Source: Clostridia bacterium
GTDB lineage: Bacteria > Bacillota > Clostridia > TANB77 > CAG-508
Direction of reading: 5' to 3'
NCBI GenBank assembly: GCA_900752335.1
Contig: CAADUZ010000014.1
Coordinates: 1 to 64,000, forward strand
Length of the DNA stretch: 64,000 nt
Shown: positions 45,788 through 54,478 of the stretch, one piece after another
Numbering within the stretch: the first letter of the stretch is position 1
How the letters are laid out: the number at the start of each line of letters is the position of its first letter
Translations under genes and position numbers: made by a program
The notes under the pieces: generated by a model
Seen by the model: the letters and a program-made list of their open reading frames with translations, nothing else
Databases searched by the model: none
Told to the model about the DNA's origin: nothing

Positions 45788-45919
45788 ATGATAGTAGATA
45801 AAAAAGGTAATTTGTTTGAAGATAGAAGAAAAAATGATGGAAAAACAAAACCTAAAAAAGTAAAAACTGAAAGAAGAAAAGAAGATAATAAAATAGCTAG
45901 AAAAACAAAAAGAAAATAA
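45788..45919 (+). CDS. Small basic protein, unknown
   Basis: A 43-aa protein starting MIVDKKGNLFEDRRKND, followed by a highly basic tail with no hydrophobic segment (TERRKEDNKIARKTKRK). AGGAGAGAAACAT precedes ATG 45788; the longer frame would start within the tRNA. A terminator follows directly. It could be a nucleic-acid-binding microprotein; codon bias towards lysine in AT-rich DNA means a chance frame cannot be ruled out. Confidence 0.5.
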   Translation: MIVDKKGNLFEDRRKNDGKTKPKKVKTERRKEDNKIARKTKRK

Positions 45920-45930
45920 AGATACAAAAA

Positions 45931-45963
45931 AGAAGAATTGGAAAAATCTAATTCTTCTTTTTA
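45931..45963 (+). terminator. Terminator after tRNA-Gln and the small basic gene
   Basis: AGAAGAATT (45931-45939) pairs with AATTCTTCT (45950-45958), followed by TTTTTAT. It separates the tRNA unit from the converging cysteine-rich genes. Confidence 0.85.
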
Positions 45964-45988
45964 TGTTCTTTAGAATGTGTTAACTAAA

Positions 45989-46108
45989 TTAGCAGCATCC
46001 ACCTCTGTTACCACCGCAGCAGCAACATATTAATATTAATACGATTATTATCCAGCAGCAATCGTCACCAAAACCAAAGCCGCATCCGCATCCTCTATTT
46101 TCTGGCAT
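45989..46108 (-). CDS. Cysteine-rich single-helix microprotein A
   Basis: A 39-aa protein starting MPENRGCGCGFGFGDDCCW, then a hydrophobic helix IIIVLILI (residues 20-27) running into CCCCGGNRGGCC. It has ten cysteines. GAAAGGAGGGG stands just upstream of the ATG at 46108, strong evidence that this short frame is translated. The plan (Gly/Cys head, short membrane segment, Cys tail) is shared with microprotein B next to it and recalls YjcZ-like sporulation peptides. Function unknown. Confidence 0.75.
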   Translation of the reverse strand: MPENRGCGCGFGFGDDCCWIIIVLILICCCCGGNRGGCC

Positions 46109-46146
46109 GTAATTCCCCTCCTTTCAAATTTAAGAAATTAATGTAA

Positions 46147-46269
46147 CTAACAACCACAAGAATTGTTACATGGGTTACTACAACAGTTGTTACCTCCGCA
46201 ACAGAAGAGTAGTAAGAATAGGATTATAAACCATAGTAGTTCACTATTATTACAACAACAATTTCCCAT
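46147..46269 (-). CDS. Cysteine-rich single-helix microprotein B
   Basis: A 40-aa protein: MGNCCCNNSELL, a membrane-type helix LLWFIILFLLLF (residues 11-22), then CCGGNNCCSNPCNNSCGC. It has ten cysteines. AAGGAGGTAAAAAG precedes ATG 46269, a perfect ribosome binding site. It lies 38 nt upstream of microprotein A, so both are probably on one transcript. The pattern suggests a membrane- or spore-associated, metal-binding or disulfide-crosslinked peptide, by inference only. Confidence 0.75.
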   Translation of the reverse strand: MGNCCCNNSELLWFIILFLLLFCCGGNNCCSNPCNNSCGC

Positions 46270-46363
46270 CTTTTTACCTCCTTACCAAACTTTTAAATTG
46301 TACATATAAAGTTCTTTCGTATGGTATATAGTATTCAAAATAGAAAAAATGGTTACAGAATGC

Positions 46364-46387
46364 AAAAGATATTTGAAAATATCTTTT
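46364..46387. promoter_or_regulatory. Palindrome in the divergent gap before mutL
   Basis: AAAAGATATTT (46364-46374) and AAATATCTTTT (46377-46387) are exact reverse complements with a 2-nt centre. It lies in the 263-nt gap between the cysteine-rich genes (leftward) and mutL (rightward) and may be an operator. The rest of the gap is AT-rich with a TATAAT at 46453. Confidence 0.4.
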
Positions 46388-46532
46388 AAGATAAATTGAT
46401 AAATTTTGTAAAAATTTTGCAAAAAACTATACAAAAAATACATATTAATGATATAATTCTATGGAATAAACAAATTGAAAAAATATATTAGAACAAAGGG
46501 ATAAAAATAAAGAAAAAATGCGGAGGAACAAA

Positions 46533-48821
46533 ATGGGTAATATAGTTTTATTAGATGAACTAACAATAAACAAAATAGCGGCAGGTGAAGTTATAGAAAG
46601 GCCAGCATCAGTAGTAAAAGAGTTAGTAGAAAACTCAATAGATGCCGGTGCAAATAAAATAAACATAGAAACAAAAAATGGCGGAATAACATATATAAGA
46701 ATTACAGATAATGGAAAAGGATTTTTGCCAGATGATATGGAAATGGCATTTGAGAGGCATGCAACAAGTAAAATAAGAGAAGCAGCAGATTTGGAAACTG
46801 TAACTTCTATGGGATTTAGAGGTGAGGCTTTAGCTAGTATTGCAGCAATAAGCCATGTAGAATTAATTTCCAAAACAGCAGATAACGAAATTGGAAAAAA
46901 AGTAGAAGTTAAAGGTGGAAATATAATTAATGTAGAAGATGCAGGTTGCCCAGTTGGAACAACAATAACAGTTACAGATTTGTTCTATAACACACCAGTA
47001 AGATATAAATTCCTAAAAAAAGATTTTACAGAAGCAGGATATATAGAAGACGTAGTTACAAGAATAGCATTGGTGCATCCAGAAATATCTATTAAACTTG
47101 TGAATTCTGGAAAAGTAATTTTACAAACCTCTGGAAACGGAGATATGAAATCAGTTATATACAGTGTATATGGCAAGGACGTTGCAGAAAACATTATAGA
47201 TATAAACTATGAATATGAAGATATAAAAGTAACAGGTGTAATAGGAAAGCCGGTTATAGCTCGCTCTAATAGATCAAACCAGTTATTTTTTGTAAATAAA
47301 AGATATATAAAAGATAAAGTACTAACAAGTGCAGCAGAACAAGGATATAAAGGATTACTAACCATAGGAAAATATGGCTTTGTAGTATTAAACCTTGAAA
47401 TGAATCCACAAAAAGTAGACGTAAATGTGCATCCAGCAAAACTAGAAGTCAGATTTGAGGACGAAAACAAGGTGTTTAAGGCAATTTACCATGCGATAAA
47501 GGATAGCCTACTAAAAGAAGATTTAGTACCGGATAGAACAAAAATAGAATTGGACAAACAAATGCAAGAACATAATGCATGGAAATTAAACACACCAGTT
47601 ACTAACTTTTCTAATTCAAATAGTTTTAATACAGAAGTAAAAGAAAAAATAGACAATTTAGAAAATTTTGCTAGTGCACCAATACACGAGCCAAGCGTTC
47701 TAAATACTAACAGTACTAATGTAGATAATTTAGAAAAAGAAACTCAAGTTGAAAGTAAAAACGAAGAAAAACAAGAAATTTTAGTAAGAGAAAATCCTAT
47801 AGAAAAAAATGATTTAGAAGAAAAAGAAGAAGCAAAAGAGCATAAAAGAGGAGGCCTATTTGGTTTATTTAATAGAAAGAAAGAAGAGGAAGAGCTAGAG
47901 GAAGAAAAACCAGACGATACTCAAAACTTTATTGCACAAATATATAACAATAAAAATGGAATAACAGATTTATTAAATAATACAAATAATGCATCAGATG
48001 CAGTATCACAAGAAACAAAGAGAATAGATATAAACGAAATAAACGAGAAAATTCAAAAAATGGACGAACTAAAGGTTGATCCAAATTATAAAGATTTTGA
48101 CGAAATGTATGCACTTACCTTTGGAAGACCAAAAAAAGAAGAGAAAAAAATAGAGGAAGAAGATTCAGAATACAAAATAAAAACAGATGAATTAAAAACT
48201 ACAGAAAATATATCAATATTTGACAAATTACCAGAAAGTAAAGTTCCAGAATATAAATTTATAGGAATAGCATTTTCAACCTACATAATTATTGAAATGA
48301 ATAGTGAGATATATATTATTGACCAACATGCAGCTCATGAGAGAATAATGTATGAGCAAATAAAAGCAAATTATTATAGTGACACAAATAAAGATTCACA
48401 GCTTATGCTACTTCCAGACATAATAAACTTAAGCCATAAAGATATGCAAATAGCAAAAGACAATATGGAAATTTTCGAAAAAGCAGGATTTGTGCTAGAA
48501 GAATTTGGTGAAAACACTATAAAATTAAGTGGAGTTCCAACTGTATGTTTGGATTTGGATAATAAAGAACTATTCTTGGAAACACTTGACGAAATAAACA
48601 CAGTAGCAAGAACTGCAAAACAGGAAATTGAAGAAAAATTTATTGCTACAGTAGCATGCAAAGCAGCAGTAAAAGCAAATATGGCATTAACTAAAGAAGA
48701 AGTGGATAGCTTAATGAAAAAATTATTAACATTGCAAAATCCATTTACTTGCCCACACGGAAGACCAACAGCTATCAGAATGACAAAAACAGATATAGAG
48801 AAAAAATTTTCTAGAAGATAA
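46533..48821 (+). CDS. mutL: DNA mismatch repair protein MutL
   Basis: MutL couples mismatch recognition by MutS to strand removal. The 762-aa protein starts at ATG 46533 after CGGAGG. The GHKL ATPase domain holds NKIAAGEVIERPASVVKELV, ENSIDAGANKI, ITDNGKGF and GFRGEALASIAAI. A long acidic, charged linker spans about residues 335-565. The C-terminal dimerisation domain has the endonuclease motif DQHAAHERIMYE, plus ACKAAVKAN and CPHGRPTAIRM, so it is a nicking MutL. No mutS lies upstream in the window, which is unusual for the pair. Confidence 0.96.
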   Translation: MGNIVLLDELTINKIAAGEVIERPASVVKELVENSIDAGANKINIETKNGGITYIRITDNGKGFLPDDMEMAFERHATSKIREAADLETVTSMGFRGEALASIAAISHVELISKTADNEIGKKVEVKGGNIINVEDAGCPVGTTITVTDLFYNTPVRYKFLKKDFTEAGYIEDVVTRIALVHPEISIKLVNSGKVILQTSGNGDMKSVIYSVYGKDVAENIIDINYEYEDIKVTGVIGKPVIARSNRSNQLFFVNKRYIKDKVLTSAAEQGYKGLLTIGKYGFVVLNLEMNPQKVDVNVHPAKLEVRFEDENKVFKAIYHAIKDSLLKEDLVPDRTKIELDKQMQEHNAWKLNTPVTNFSNSNSFNTEVKEKIDNLENFASAPIHEPSVLNTNSTNVDNLEKETQVESKNEEKQEILVRENPIEKNDLEEKEEAKEHKRGGLFGLFNRKKEEEELEEEKPDDTQNFIAQIYNNKNGITDLLNNTNNASDAVSQETKRIDINEINEKIQKMDELKVDPNYKDFDEMYALTFGRPKKEEKKIEEEDSEYKIKTDELKTTENISIFDKLPESKVPEYKFIGIAFSTYIIIEMNSEIYIIDQHAAHERIMYEQIKANYYSDTNKDSQLMLLPDIINLSHKDMQIAKDNMEIFEKAGFVLEEFGENTIKLSGVPTVCLDLDNKELFLETLDEINTVARTAKQEIEEKFIATVACKAAVKANMALTKEEVDSLMKKLLTLQNPFTCPHGRPTAIRMTKTDIEKKFSRR

Positions 48822-48836
48822 AAAGGAGATATAAAT

Positions 48837-49484
48837 ATGATAATAATTATTTTATTTATAATAATTTTAAATGCTGTTTCAATATTACTTATGTATCGTT
48901 CATTAAGCAACTTAACTTCAAAAGAAAAACTAATATATATAGCTGCAGGAACTGTTATTATGTATCTGCTTACCTCACTAGTTTATTGGATAAGCACTAG
49001 AAATATTGAAATAACAGAAGTATCAAGCACAGGAAAAGATTTAATAATATTCCTATTTGTTCCAATAAATGGAATAGTAGTATTACCGCTATTTGCAAAA
49101 TCTTATTGCAAATTTAGAGCTAATAAATTGAGCAGTAGAGTTTTAAGAAATAGAGGCATAGCATTAGGCGCAATATTACTAATTATGCTAATAATAGAAT
49201 GTGCATATTTTGAAAATATACAAAAACAAGTTGAAAATATGATAAACGATAAAAATAGTAAATATTACCAAATACAACAAGATGCACTTAACATGATAGC
49301 AGAATCAAATGAATTGGCAGGAGAAAGTGCAAATGGTACTTCATCTAATACAGTAGCAAATGTAGTAGAAGTAACTAATCAAGTAAAGGGTGGAGAAATA
49401 AACGAAAATAATACAGATGGAAATGTAATAGAAGAAGAGTTAAATAATGAGGAAGAAAATGTGCTAGTAAATGCAGCAGAGTAA
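48837..49484 (+). CDS. Membrane protein of unknown function
   Basis: The 215-aa protein has four likely transmembrane helices (about residues 2-20, 30-52, 65-83 and 106-125), then an acidic Asn/Glu-rich tail ending NNEEENVLVNAAE outside the membrane core. AAAGGAGAT precedes ATG. It lies between mutL and miaA, overlapping the upstream end of the longer miaA frame. I do not recognise the family. Confidence 0.7.
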   Translation: MIIIILFIIILNAVSILLMYRSLSNLTSKEKLIYIAAGTVIMYLLTSLVYWISTRNIEITEVSSTGKDLIIFLFVPINGIVVLPLFAKSYCKFRANKLSSRVLRNRGIALGAILLIMLIIECAYFENIQKQVENMINDKNSKYYQIQQDALNMIAESNELAGESANGTSSNTVANVVEVTNQVKGGEINENNTDGNVIEEELNNEEENVLVNAAE

Positions 49485-49503
49485 AAGAGGAAGTGAAAAC
49501 ATA

Positions 49504-50436
49504 ATGAATAAGCCTAAAGTAATAGTTATTTGTGGACCTACTGCTTCTGGAAAAACAAAACTATCAATAGAACTTGCTAAAAAAATTAATGGAGAAATAG
49601 TTTCATGTGATTCGATGCAAATATATAAAGACATGACAATAGGGACAGCAAAGCCAACTGTAGAAGAAATGCAGGGGATAAAACATTATTTAATAGACTG
49701 TGTATCTCCAGAAACTAGATATAGTGTTGCAGATTATAAAAAAGATGCAGAAGCGGCAATAAAGGAAATACTTTCAAAAGGAAAAGTGCCTATAATAGTA
49801 GGAGGTACTGGGCTTTATTTAGAATCTCTTATATATAATATTGAATATAACGAAATAGAAGTAGATTTGAAGTATCGAGAAGAGTTAGAAAACAGGATGG
49901 CAGAAGAAGGTTTAGAAAGCTTATACAACGAAGCTTCTAAAATAGATCCAGAAGCTGCAAACAAAATTAGTAAAAATGATAAAAAAAGAATATTTAGAAT
50001 TTTGGAAATATATCATTCAACAAATAAAACAAAAACAGAATTAGAAATAGAGTCTAGAAAAAATAAGCCAGAATATGATTACATTCTATTTGGAATAACG
50101 ATGGATAGAGAAAAGTTATATGAAAGAATAAATTTGCGTGTCGATATTATGATAAAAGAAGGCTTAATAGAAGAGGTAAAAAAATTAGTAGAAAAATATA
50201 ATCATATGCCTACTGCACTTCAAGGATTAGGATACAAAGAAGTAGTAGAGTATTTGGATGAAAAATTAACTAAAGAAGAAATGATAGACAAAATAAAAAT
50301 GGAAACAAGAAGATATGCAAAAAGACAGCTAACTTGGTTTAGAAAATATGATAATCTAACATGGATTAATGGATTAGACGATATACAAAATAATATTAAC
50401 ATTATTTTGGAGGAATACAGTGAAAAGAACAACTAA
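49504..50436 (+). CDS. miaA: tRNA dimethylallyltransferase MiaA
   Basis: MiaA prenylates A37 of tRNAs that read UNN codons. The 310-aa protein starts at ATG 49504 (MNKPKVIVICGPTASGKTKL, P-loop); the frame from 49471 adds 11 residues that overlap the preceding gene and lack a better ribosome binding site. The blocks EIVSCDSMQIYKDMTIGTAK, HYLIDCVSPE, PIIVGGTGLYLESLIYN and TRRYAKRQLTWFRK are diagnostic. mutL and miaA are neighbours in many Firmicutes. It overlaps the next gene by 17 nt. Confidence 0.96.
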   Translation: MNKPKVIVICGPTASGKTKLSIELAKKINGEIVSCDSMQIYKDMTIGTAKPTVEEMQGIKHYLIDCVSPETRYSVADYKKDAEAAIKEILSKGKVPIIVGGTGLYLESLIYNIEYNEIEVDLKYREELENRMAEEGLESLYNEASKIDPEAANKISKNDKKRIFRILEIYHSTNKTKTELEIESRKNKPEYDYILFGITMDREKLYERINLRVDIMIKEGLIEEVKKLVEKYNHMPTALQGLGYKEVVEYLDEKLTKEEMIDKIKMETRRYAKRQLTWFRKYDNLTWINGLDDIQNNINIILEEYSEKNN

Positions 50437-51694
50437 TGTAGAGAAAAAAAACGAAAAGAAAAAAGAAAATAAATTTATAAAATTTTTAAAAAAGCATAGA
50501 AAGAAAATTCTATTGCTAGTATTGTTATGCATATTTGCATATATAACATATATGGTTGTACAACTAATAAAAAATCCAACAGATACAGTATATGTTGAAA
50601 TGGGGCAAATACGTGAGGAAGAACTAGCAATAGGGTATATAATAAGAGATGAAACTGTACTAAAAGGCGATAATTATAAAAATGGATTAGAGCAAATAAA
50701 AACAGAAGGAGAAAAAGTGGCAAAAGGAGAATCTGTTTTTAGATATTATTCGAATAATGAAGAAAATTTAGTAAAAAAGATACAAGAACTAGATGAAAAA
50801 ATAGATGAAGCAATGGCAAAAGAAGATAGCCTAGTGGACACAAAAGTATTAGAAGAACAAATTGACGTAAAAATAAATGAACTATATGGGGAAAGCAATT
50901 TAAAAGTAATACAAAATAATAAAGATGAAATTTTAACAAATATGAGTAAAAAATCTAAAATAGCAGGAGAACAAAGCCCAGCAGGTTCGTACTTGAAAAA
51001 ATTAATAGACGAAAGAAAAGAATATGAAAATGAATTAAATTCAGGTGCTAAAGCATTAGAAGCTACTAAAAGCGGAATTGTATCATATAGGATAGATGGT
51101 TATGAAGACGTTTTTACAGCAGACGATTTTGGAAAATATACTAAAGACTTTTTAGACGATTTGAAATTAAAAACAGGTCAAATTATTCCGATGAGTAGCG
51201 AAGCAGGTAAGATAGTAGACAACTATAATTGCTATATCGTTTGCGTATTGGATTCGGAATATTCGGATTCAGCTGAAGTAGGAGATGAAGTAACAATTAA
51301 ACTTCCAAGTGGAAAAGAAACTAATGCAACCATAGAATATAAAACAGTAGATGGTAAAGAAAATATCTTAACACTAAAAATTGACGAAGGTGTAGAAGAG
51401 TTGACTTCATATCGAAAAATATCTTTTAGTATAGTTTGGTGGAGCAAAACTGGATTAAGAATTCCAAATTCCGCTATTAAAACTGAAGAAAAAAATGGAA
51501 ATCAAATTTCATTTGTTACAAGAACAAGAATAGGGTATGAAGACAAAATAATAGTAAAAATATTGAAAACAAATGAAAAATATTCTATAGTAACGAATTA
51601 TACAAGTGACGAGTTAACTGATTTAGGTTATACAATAGAAGAAATAAGGCAAATGCCTAATGTTGCAATATATGACGAAATATTACTAAATTAG
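50420..51694 (+). CDS. HlyD-like membrane-anchored protein
   Basis: The 424-aa protein starts at GTG 50420 inside miaA after TGGAGGAA. A basic N-terminus precedes one membrane helix (residues about 29-48, ILLLVLLCIFAYITYMVV). The outside part has a coiled-coil (about residues 105-200) and a beta-rich part with ALEATKSGIVSYRIDGYEDV and VGDEVTIKLPSGKETNATI, like HlyD/membrane-fusion lipoyl and beta-barrel domains. No transporter genes follow. In clostridia such a gene often sits before sepF, as here, which suggests a role at the division site or wall. Confidence 0.75.
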   Translation: MKRTTNVEKKNEKKKENKFIKFLKKHRKKILLLVLLCIFAYITYMVVQLIKNPTDTVYVEMGQIREEELAIGYIIRDETVLKGDNYKNGLEQIKTEGEKVAKGESVFRYYSNNEENLVKKIQELDEKIDEAMAKEDSLVDTKVLEEQIDVKINELYGESNLKVIQNNKDEILTNMSKKSKIAGEQSPAGSYLKKLIDERKEYENELNSGAKALEATKSGIVSYRIDGYEDVFTADDFGKYTKDFLDDLKLKTGQIIPMSSEAGKIVDNYNCYIVCVLDSEYSDSAEVGDEVTIKLPSGKETNATIEYKTVDGKENILTLKIDEGVEELTSYRKISFSIVWWSKTGLRIPNSAIKTEEKNGNQISFVTRTRIGYEDKIIVKILKTNEKYSIVTNYTSDELTDLGYTIEEIRQMPNVAIYDEILLN

Positions 51695-51767
51695 ACAAAA
51701 TCAAACAAAGAAATATTACAAAAATATTACAATTATATTAAAAATATGTTACAAAACAAAAAAACTA

Positions 51768-51796
51768 TTGACAATATCATGAAAATGATAGATACT
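51768..51796 (+). promoter_or_regulatory. Promoter of sepF and divIVA
   Basis: TTGACA (51768-51773), 17 nt, GATACT (51791-51796). It lies about 50 nt before sepF in AT-rich sequence. Confidence 0.6.
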
Positions 51797-51846
51797 ATAT
51801 TACAAATGGAAACCAATGACGAATAAAATTATAGGAGGGTTATAAA

Positions 51847-52329
51847 ATGTCAGGTGCGATTATGGAAAAAGTATGGGGTATGTTAGGATTACCAGAAAAA
51901 GAAGAAGAGGAAATAGAAGAAGTAGATTACGATAAAAATGAAGATATAGAAAATCAAGAAGAAGAGGAAGAAGAAAGAAGAATTTGGGGCAGGAGAAATA
52001 ACAAGGTAGTTAATATGCCACAAACACAACAAGTAAAAATGGTTATTTGTCAACCAACTACTTTTGAACAATCAGAAAGTATTTGTAATTTATTAAAAGA
52101 GAAAAAGTCAATTATTGTAAACCTAGAATATGTTAATAAAGACGTTGCAAGAAGAATAGTTGACGTTGTTAGTGGCGCAGTTCATGCACTAGATGGTAAT
52201 CTACAAAAAGTATCAAACTCTATATTTTTAGTAGCACCATTTAATTATGATATAACTAACGAAATGGCAAGAGAAGAAATAAAAAATAAATTATCTGTTT
52301 CATGGTTAAGAAATAATTCAAACAATTAA
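51847..52329 (+). CDS. sepF: Cell division protein SepF
   Basis: SepF binds the FtsZ C-terminus and the membrane, helping to anchor and arrange the Z-ring in Gram-positive bacteria. The 160-aa protein has an N-terminal amphipathic membrane-binding segment (GAIMEKVWGMLGL), an acidic linker of Glu runs (residues 20-48), and the globular SepF domain (residues about 63-150) with KVVNMPQ, FEQSESICNLL, SIIVNLEYVNKDVARRIVDV and SGAVHALDGNLQKVSNSIFL. Ribosome binding site AGGAGGG. Confidence 0.95.
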   Translation: MSGAIMEKVWGMLGLPEKEEEEIEEVDYDKNEDIENQEEEEEERRIWGRRNNKVVNMPQTQQVKMVICQPTTFEQSESICNLLKEKKSIIVNLEYVNKDVARRIVDVVSGAVHALDGNLQKVSNSIFLVAPFNYDITNEMAREEIKNKLSVSWLRNNSNN

Positions 52330-52362
52330 ATATAGTTATATAAAGAGTTTAGGAGGGACAAT

Positions 52363-52815
52363 ATGTACACACCATTGGATATTGAAAACAAGAAATTCGC
52401 AAAACAAATGATGAACGGCTATAGTGTAGAAGAGGTAGATAATTTCCTAGATGAACTAACACTAGACTATGAAAAACTATATAAAGAATCAAACGAGAAC
52501 AAAGGAAAAATGGCAGAACTAGAAGCAAGTTTAGTAAAATATAAAAATCTAGAATCAACATTACAAAACACTTTAGTAATGGCTCAAAGCACAGCTGACG
52601 AAATAAAAAAAGTAGCAAAGCAAGAGGCAGAACAAATAGTAAAAGATGCACAAGGAACAGCAAAAGGTCAATTAATGGAAATAGAACAACAAATAACAAT
52701 AAAAACAAAAGAATTAGAAGACCTAAAAAAACAAATGGACGTATATAAAGCAAAAATGGAATCATTATTAATATCACAATTAGAATTATTAAAAGACGTA
52801 AACAAAGATGATTAA
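52363..52815 (+). CDS. divIVA: DivIVA-family protein
   Basis: DivIVA binds negatively curved membrane at septa and poles and recruits division, wall and sporulation factors. The 150-aa protein starts MYTPLDIENKKFAKQMMNGY with the conserved SVEEVDNFLDEL, then a long coiled coil to the end (residues 30-145). It directly follows sepF, the classic order in Firmicutes, and ends at a terminator. Confidence 0.95.
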   Translation: MYTPLDIENKKFAKQMMNGYSVEEVDNFLDELTLDYEKLYKESNENKGKMAELEASLVKYKNLESTLQNTLVMAQSTADEIKKVAKQEAEQIVKDAQGTAKGQLMEIEQQITIKTKELEDLKKQMDVYKAKMESLLISQLELLKDVNKDD

Positions 52816-52830
52816 TAGATAAACAAAGGA

Positions 52831-52864
52831 AAAAGCTAGGTACGAATGGTTACCTAGCTTTTTG
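52831..52864 (+). terminator. Terminator of the sepF-divIVA operon
   Basis: AAAGCTAGGT pairs with ACCTAGCTTT with a 10-nt loop, followed by TTTTTG. The next 180 nt up to rsmD are AT-rich without a gene, with a possible TTGACA box near 52990. Confidence 0.9.
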
Positions 52865-53045
52865 TGACGTTATTATTTACAATGTAAAAAAATTATAGTA
52901 TAATGTATCCGTATAATAGTGCAAAATATTACAGAAATATAACAGTATTACAGAATTGTTAAATATATATTACAATTATGTAAATAATATTGACATATTG
53001 AAAATAAAATATAAAATATATGTAAGTATATCAGTAGAGGTGGCT

Positions 53046-53606
53046 ATGAGGGTAATAAGTGGTACAGCAAGAGGAACAAAATTAAGCTCGATTGACAGCA
53101 TAAATACAAGACCAACACTAGATAGAGTAAAAGAATCATTATTTAATATAATACAAAATAAAATAGAAGATAGTGTAGTTTTAGATTTATTCGCTGGAAG
53201 TGGTGCTATAGGAATAGAATTTTTAAGCAGAGGAGCAAAAAAAGCATACTTTTGCGAGAAATCTCATGAAGCAGCCGAAATGATATATAAAAATCTTGAA
53301 AAAACCAGATTTTTGAGTAAATCAAACTTATTTAAACAAGACTATAAAAAATGTTTAAAAGAACTAAAAGGAAAAGATTTAAAATTTGATATTATATTCA
53401 TAGATCCGCCATATAAAGAAGATTTAGGTGTGGAAGCTATAAATCAAATTATTTCTTTAGAACTATTAAAACAAGATGGAATAATAATATTAGAAACAGA
53501 TGAAAAAGAAAGAGATTTAAAAGAACTAGAAAAATTACAAGTAGAAATGTATGATTTAAGAAAATATGGCAGAGTTTATCTAATATTCTTAAGTCGAAAG
53601 GAGTAA
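53046..53606 (+). CDS. rsmD: 16S rRNA (guanine966-N2)-methyltransferase RsmD
   Basis: RsmD methylates G966 of 16S rRNA. The 186-aa protein starts at ATG 53046 (MRVISGTARGTKLSS) after AGAGGTGG; the frame extends upstream to 52956 without a ribosome binding site. Motifs: TRPTLDRVKESLFNII, the SAM site VLDLFAGSGAIGIEFLSRGA, and catalytic DPPY in IIFIDPPYKED (about residue 120). coaD, its usual neighbour, is not present. Confidence 0.95.
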   Translation: MRVISGTARGTKLSSIDSINTRPTLDRVKESLFNIIQNKIEDSVVLDLFAGSGAIGIEFLSRGAKKAYFCEKSHEAAEMIYKNLEKTRFLSKSNLFKQDYKKCLKELKGKDLKFDIIFIDPPYKEDLGVEAINQIISLELLKQDGIIILETDEKERDLKELEKLQVEMYDLRKYGRVYLIFLSRKE

Positions 53607-53610
53607 GATT

Positions 53611-54048
53611 ATGGAAATATTTACTTTATTGGAAGCGCTAGAAGATATGCTTGATAAAAGCAGAAGTATACCATTTTCAAGCAAGTGCATAGTAAATAAG
53701 GAAGAAATTTTAGATATAATAAAAGAAATAAGATTAAAGCTACCAGATGAATTAAAACAAGCAAAATGGGTAAAAGAAGAAAGACAAAGAATATTAGTGG
53801 AAGCTCAAAATGAAGCAGACGAAATAATAAAAGAAGCTGAAAACAGAATTATATCTATGATAGACGAACACGAAATTACAAAGAAAGCTTATGAAAAGAA
53901 AGTAGAAATAATAGAAACTGCAAATGAAATGTCAAGAGAAATAAAAAGCGGAACAGAAGAGTATGCAGATGGTGTTTTAGCTGGAATAGAAGTTGCTTTA
54001 GAAGACGCTCTAAAAGTAATAAAAAATAACAGAAAAGAACTAAAATAA
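53611..54048 (+). CDS. Coiled-coil protein resembling ATPase subunit H/E or DivIVA helices
   Basis: The 145-aa protein is nearly all alpha-helix and strongly charged: MEIFTLLEALEDMLDKSRS, then ILVEAQNEADEIIKEAENRI and GTEEYADGVLAGIEVALEDA. This layout is common in clostridial proteins annotated as ATPase-like between rsmD and coaD. There is no P-loop, so it is not itself an ATPase. It lies 4 nt behind rsmD and is probably co-transcribed. Function unknown. Confidence 0.7.
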   Translation: MEIFTLLEALEDMLDKSRSIPFSSKCIVNKEEILDIIKEIRLKLPDELKQAKWVKEERQRILVEAQNEADEIIKEAENRIISMIDEHEITKKAYEKKVEIIETANEMSREIKSGTEEYADGVLAGIEVALEDALKVIKNNRKELK

Positions 54049-54050
54049 AT

Positions 54051-54107
54051 CAAACTGGAACAAGGGGACACACACTTTGTTCCAAATTTGAAACAAAGGG
54101 ACAGACA
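54051..54107. repeat. GGGGACACAC-family repeat, left copy
   Basis: The first 46 nt (54051-54096) match the reverse complement of 56414-56459 at 45 of 46 positions. The unit includes CTGGAACAAGGGGACACAC and TTGTTCCAAATTTGAAACAA, itself an imperfect palindrome. Related to the perfect palindrome at 7430-7493. Confidence 0.8.
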
Positions 54108-54130
54108 TTAAACAATGCCTGCCCTTTTTG
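54095..54130 (+). terminator. Terminator after rsmD and the coiled-coil gene
   Basis: GGGACAGACATT and AATGCCTGCCC form an imperfect stem (one bulge, one mismatch) around AAAC, followed by TTTTTG. It overlaps the repeat at 54051. Confidence 0.55.
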
Positions 54131-54147
54131 TATGTAGATTAATATAA

Positions 54148-54351
54148 TTATTCTTGAATCATTATGCCTTGTAAATCGTTCAAATTACCATCTAGCTCAT
54201 TTGCATCTGTAACTACAGTTGGAATATTTACTGTCATGTCCATGTTTTTGTAGTGCAAAATAATACAAGTAATAGTAATTGCAAAAATAATAACTAAAAT
54301 AACTATAGTTAATATAAAAGTACTTTTCTTCACATATCCTTTATTTTCCAT
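54148..54351 (-). CDS. Small single-helix membrane protein, unknown
   Basis: A 67-aa protein from ATG 54351, preceded by AGGAGA; the longer frame to 54510 lacks a ribosome binding site and overlaps the next gene. It has a short basic head (MENKGYVKKS), one transmembrane helix (FILTIVILVIIFAITITCII, residues 12-31) and a short acidic outside tail (VTDANELDGNLNDLQG). It is divergent to the fibronectin-type gene, inside the same pair of inverted repeats. Confidence 0.6.
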   Translation of the reverse strand: MENKGYVKKSTFILTIVILVIIFAITITCIILHYKNMDMTVNIPTVVTDANELDGNLNDLQGIMIQE

Positions 54352-54417
54352 AAAATATCTCCTAATAATATAAACTGAAAATATGATAACATAACTCGGC
54401 AAAATAATCAATATAAA

Positions 54418-54446
54418 TTGACAGTAAACATAAAATATGATATTAT
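54418..54446 (+). promoter_or_regulatory. Sigma-A promoter of the fibronectin-type gene
   Basis: TTGACA (54418-54423), 17 nt, TATTAT (54441-54446), about 30 nt before the start codon. It is included within the inverted-repeat bracket 54051-56459. Confidence 0.75.
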
Positions 54447-54478
54447 ATAGGCGGTAATTTAGAAAGGGGTGCGATATT

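Noticed and set aside
49471..49503. Longer N-terminus of MiaA
   Set aside because: It overlaps the preceding gene and moves the P-loop away from its family position.
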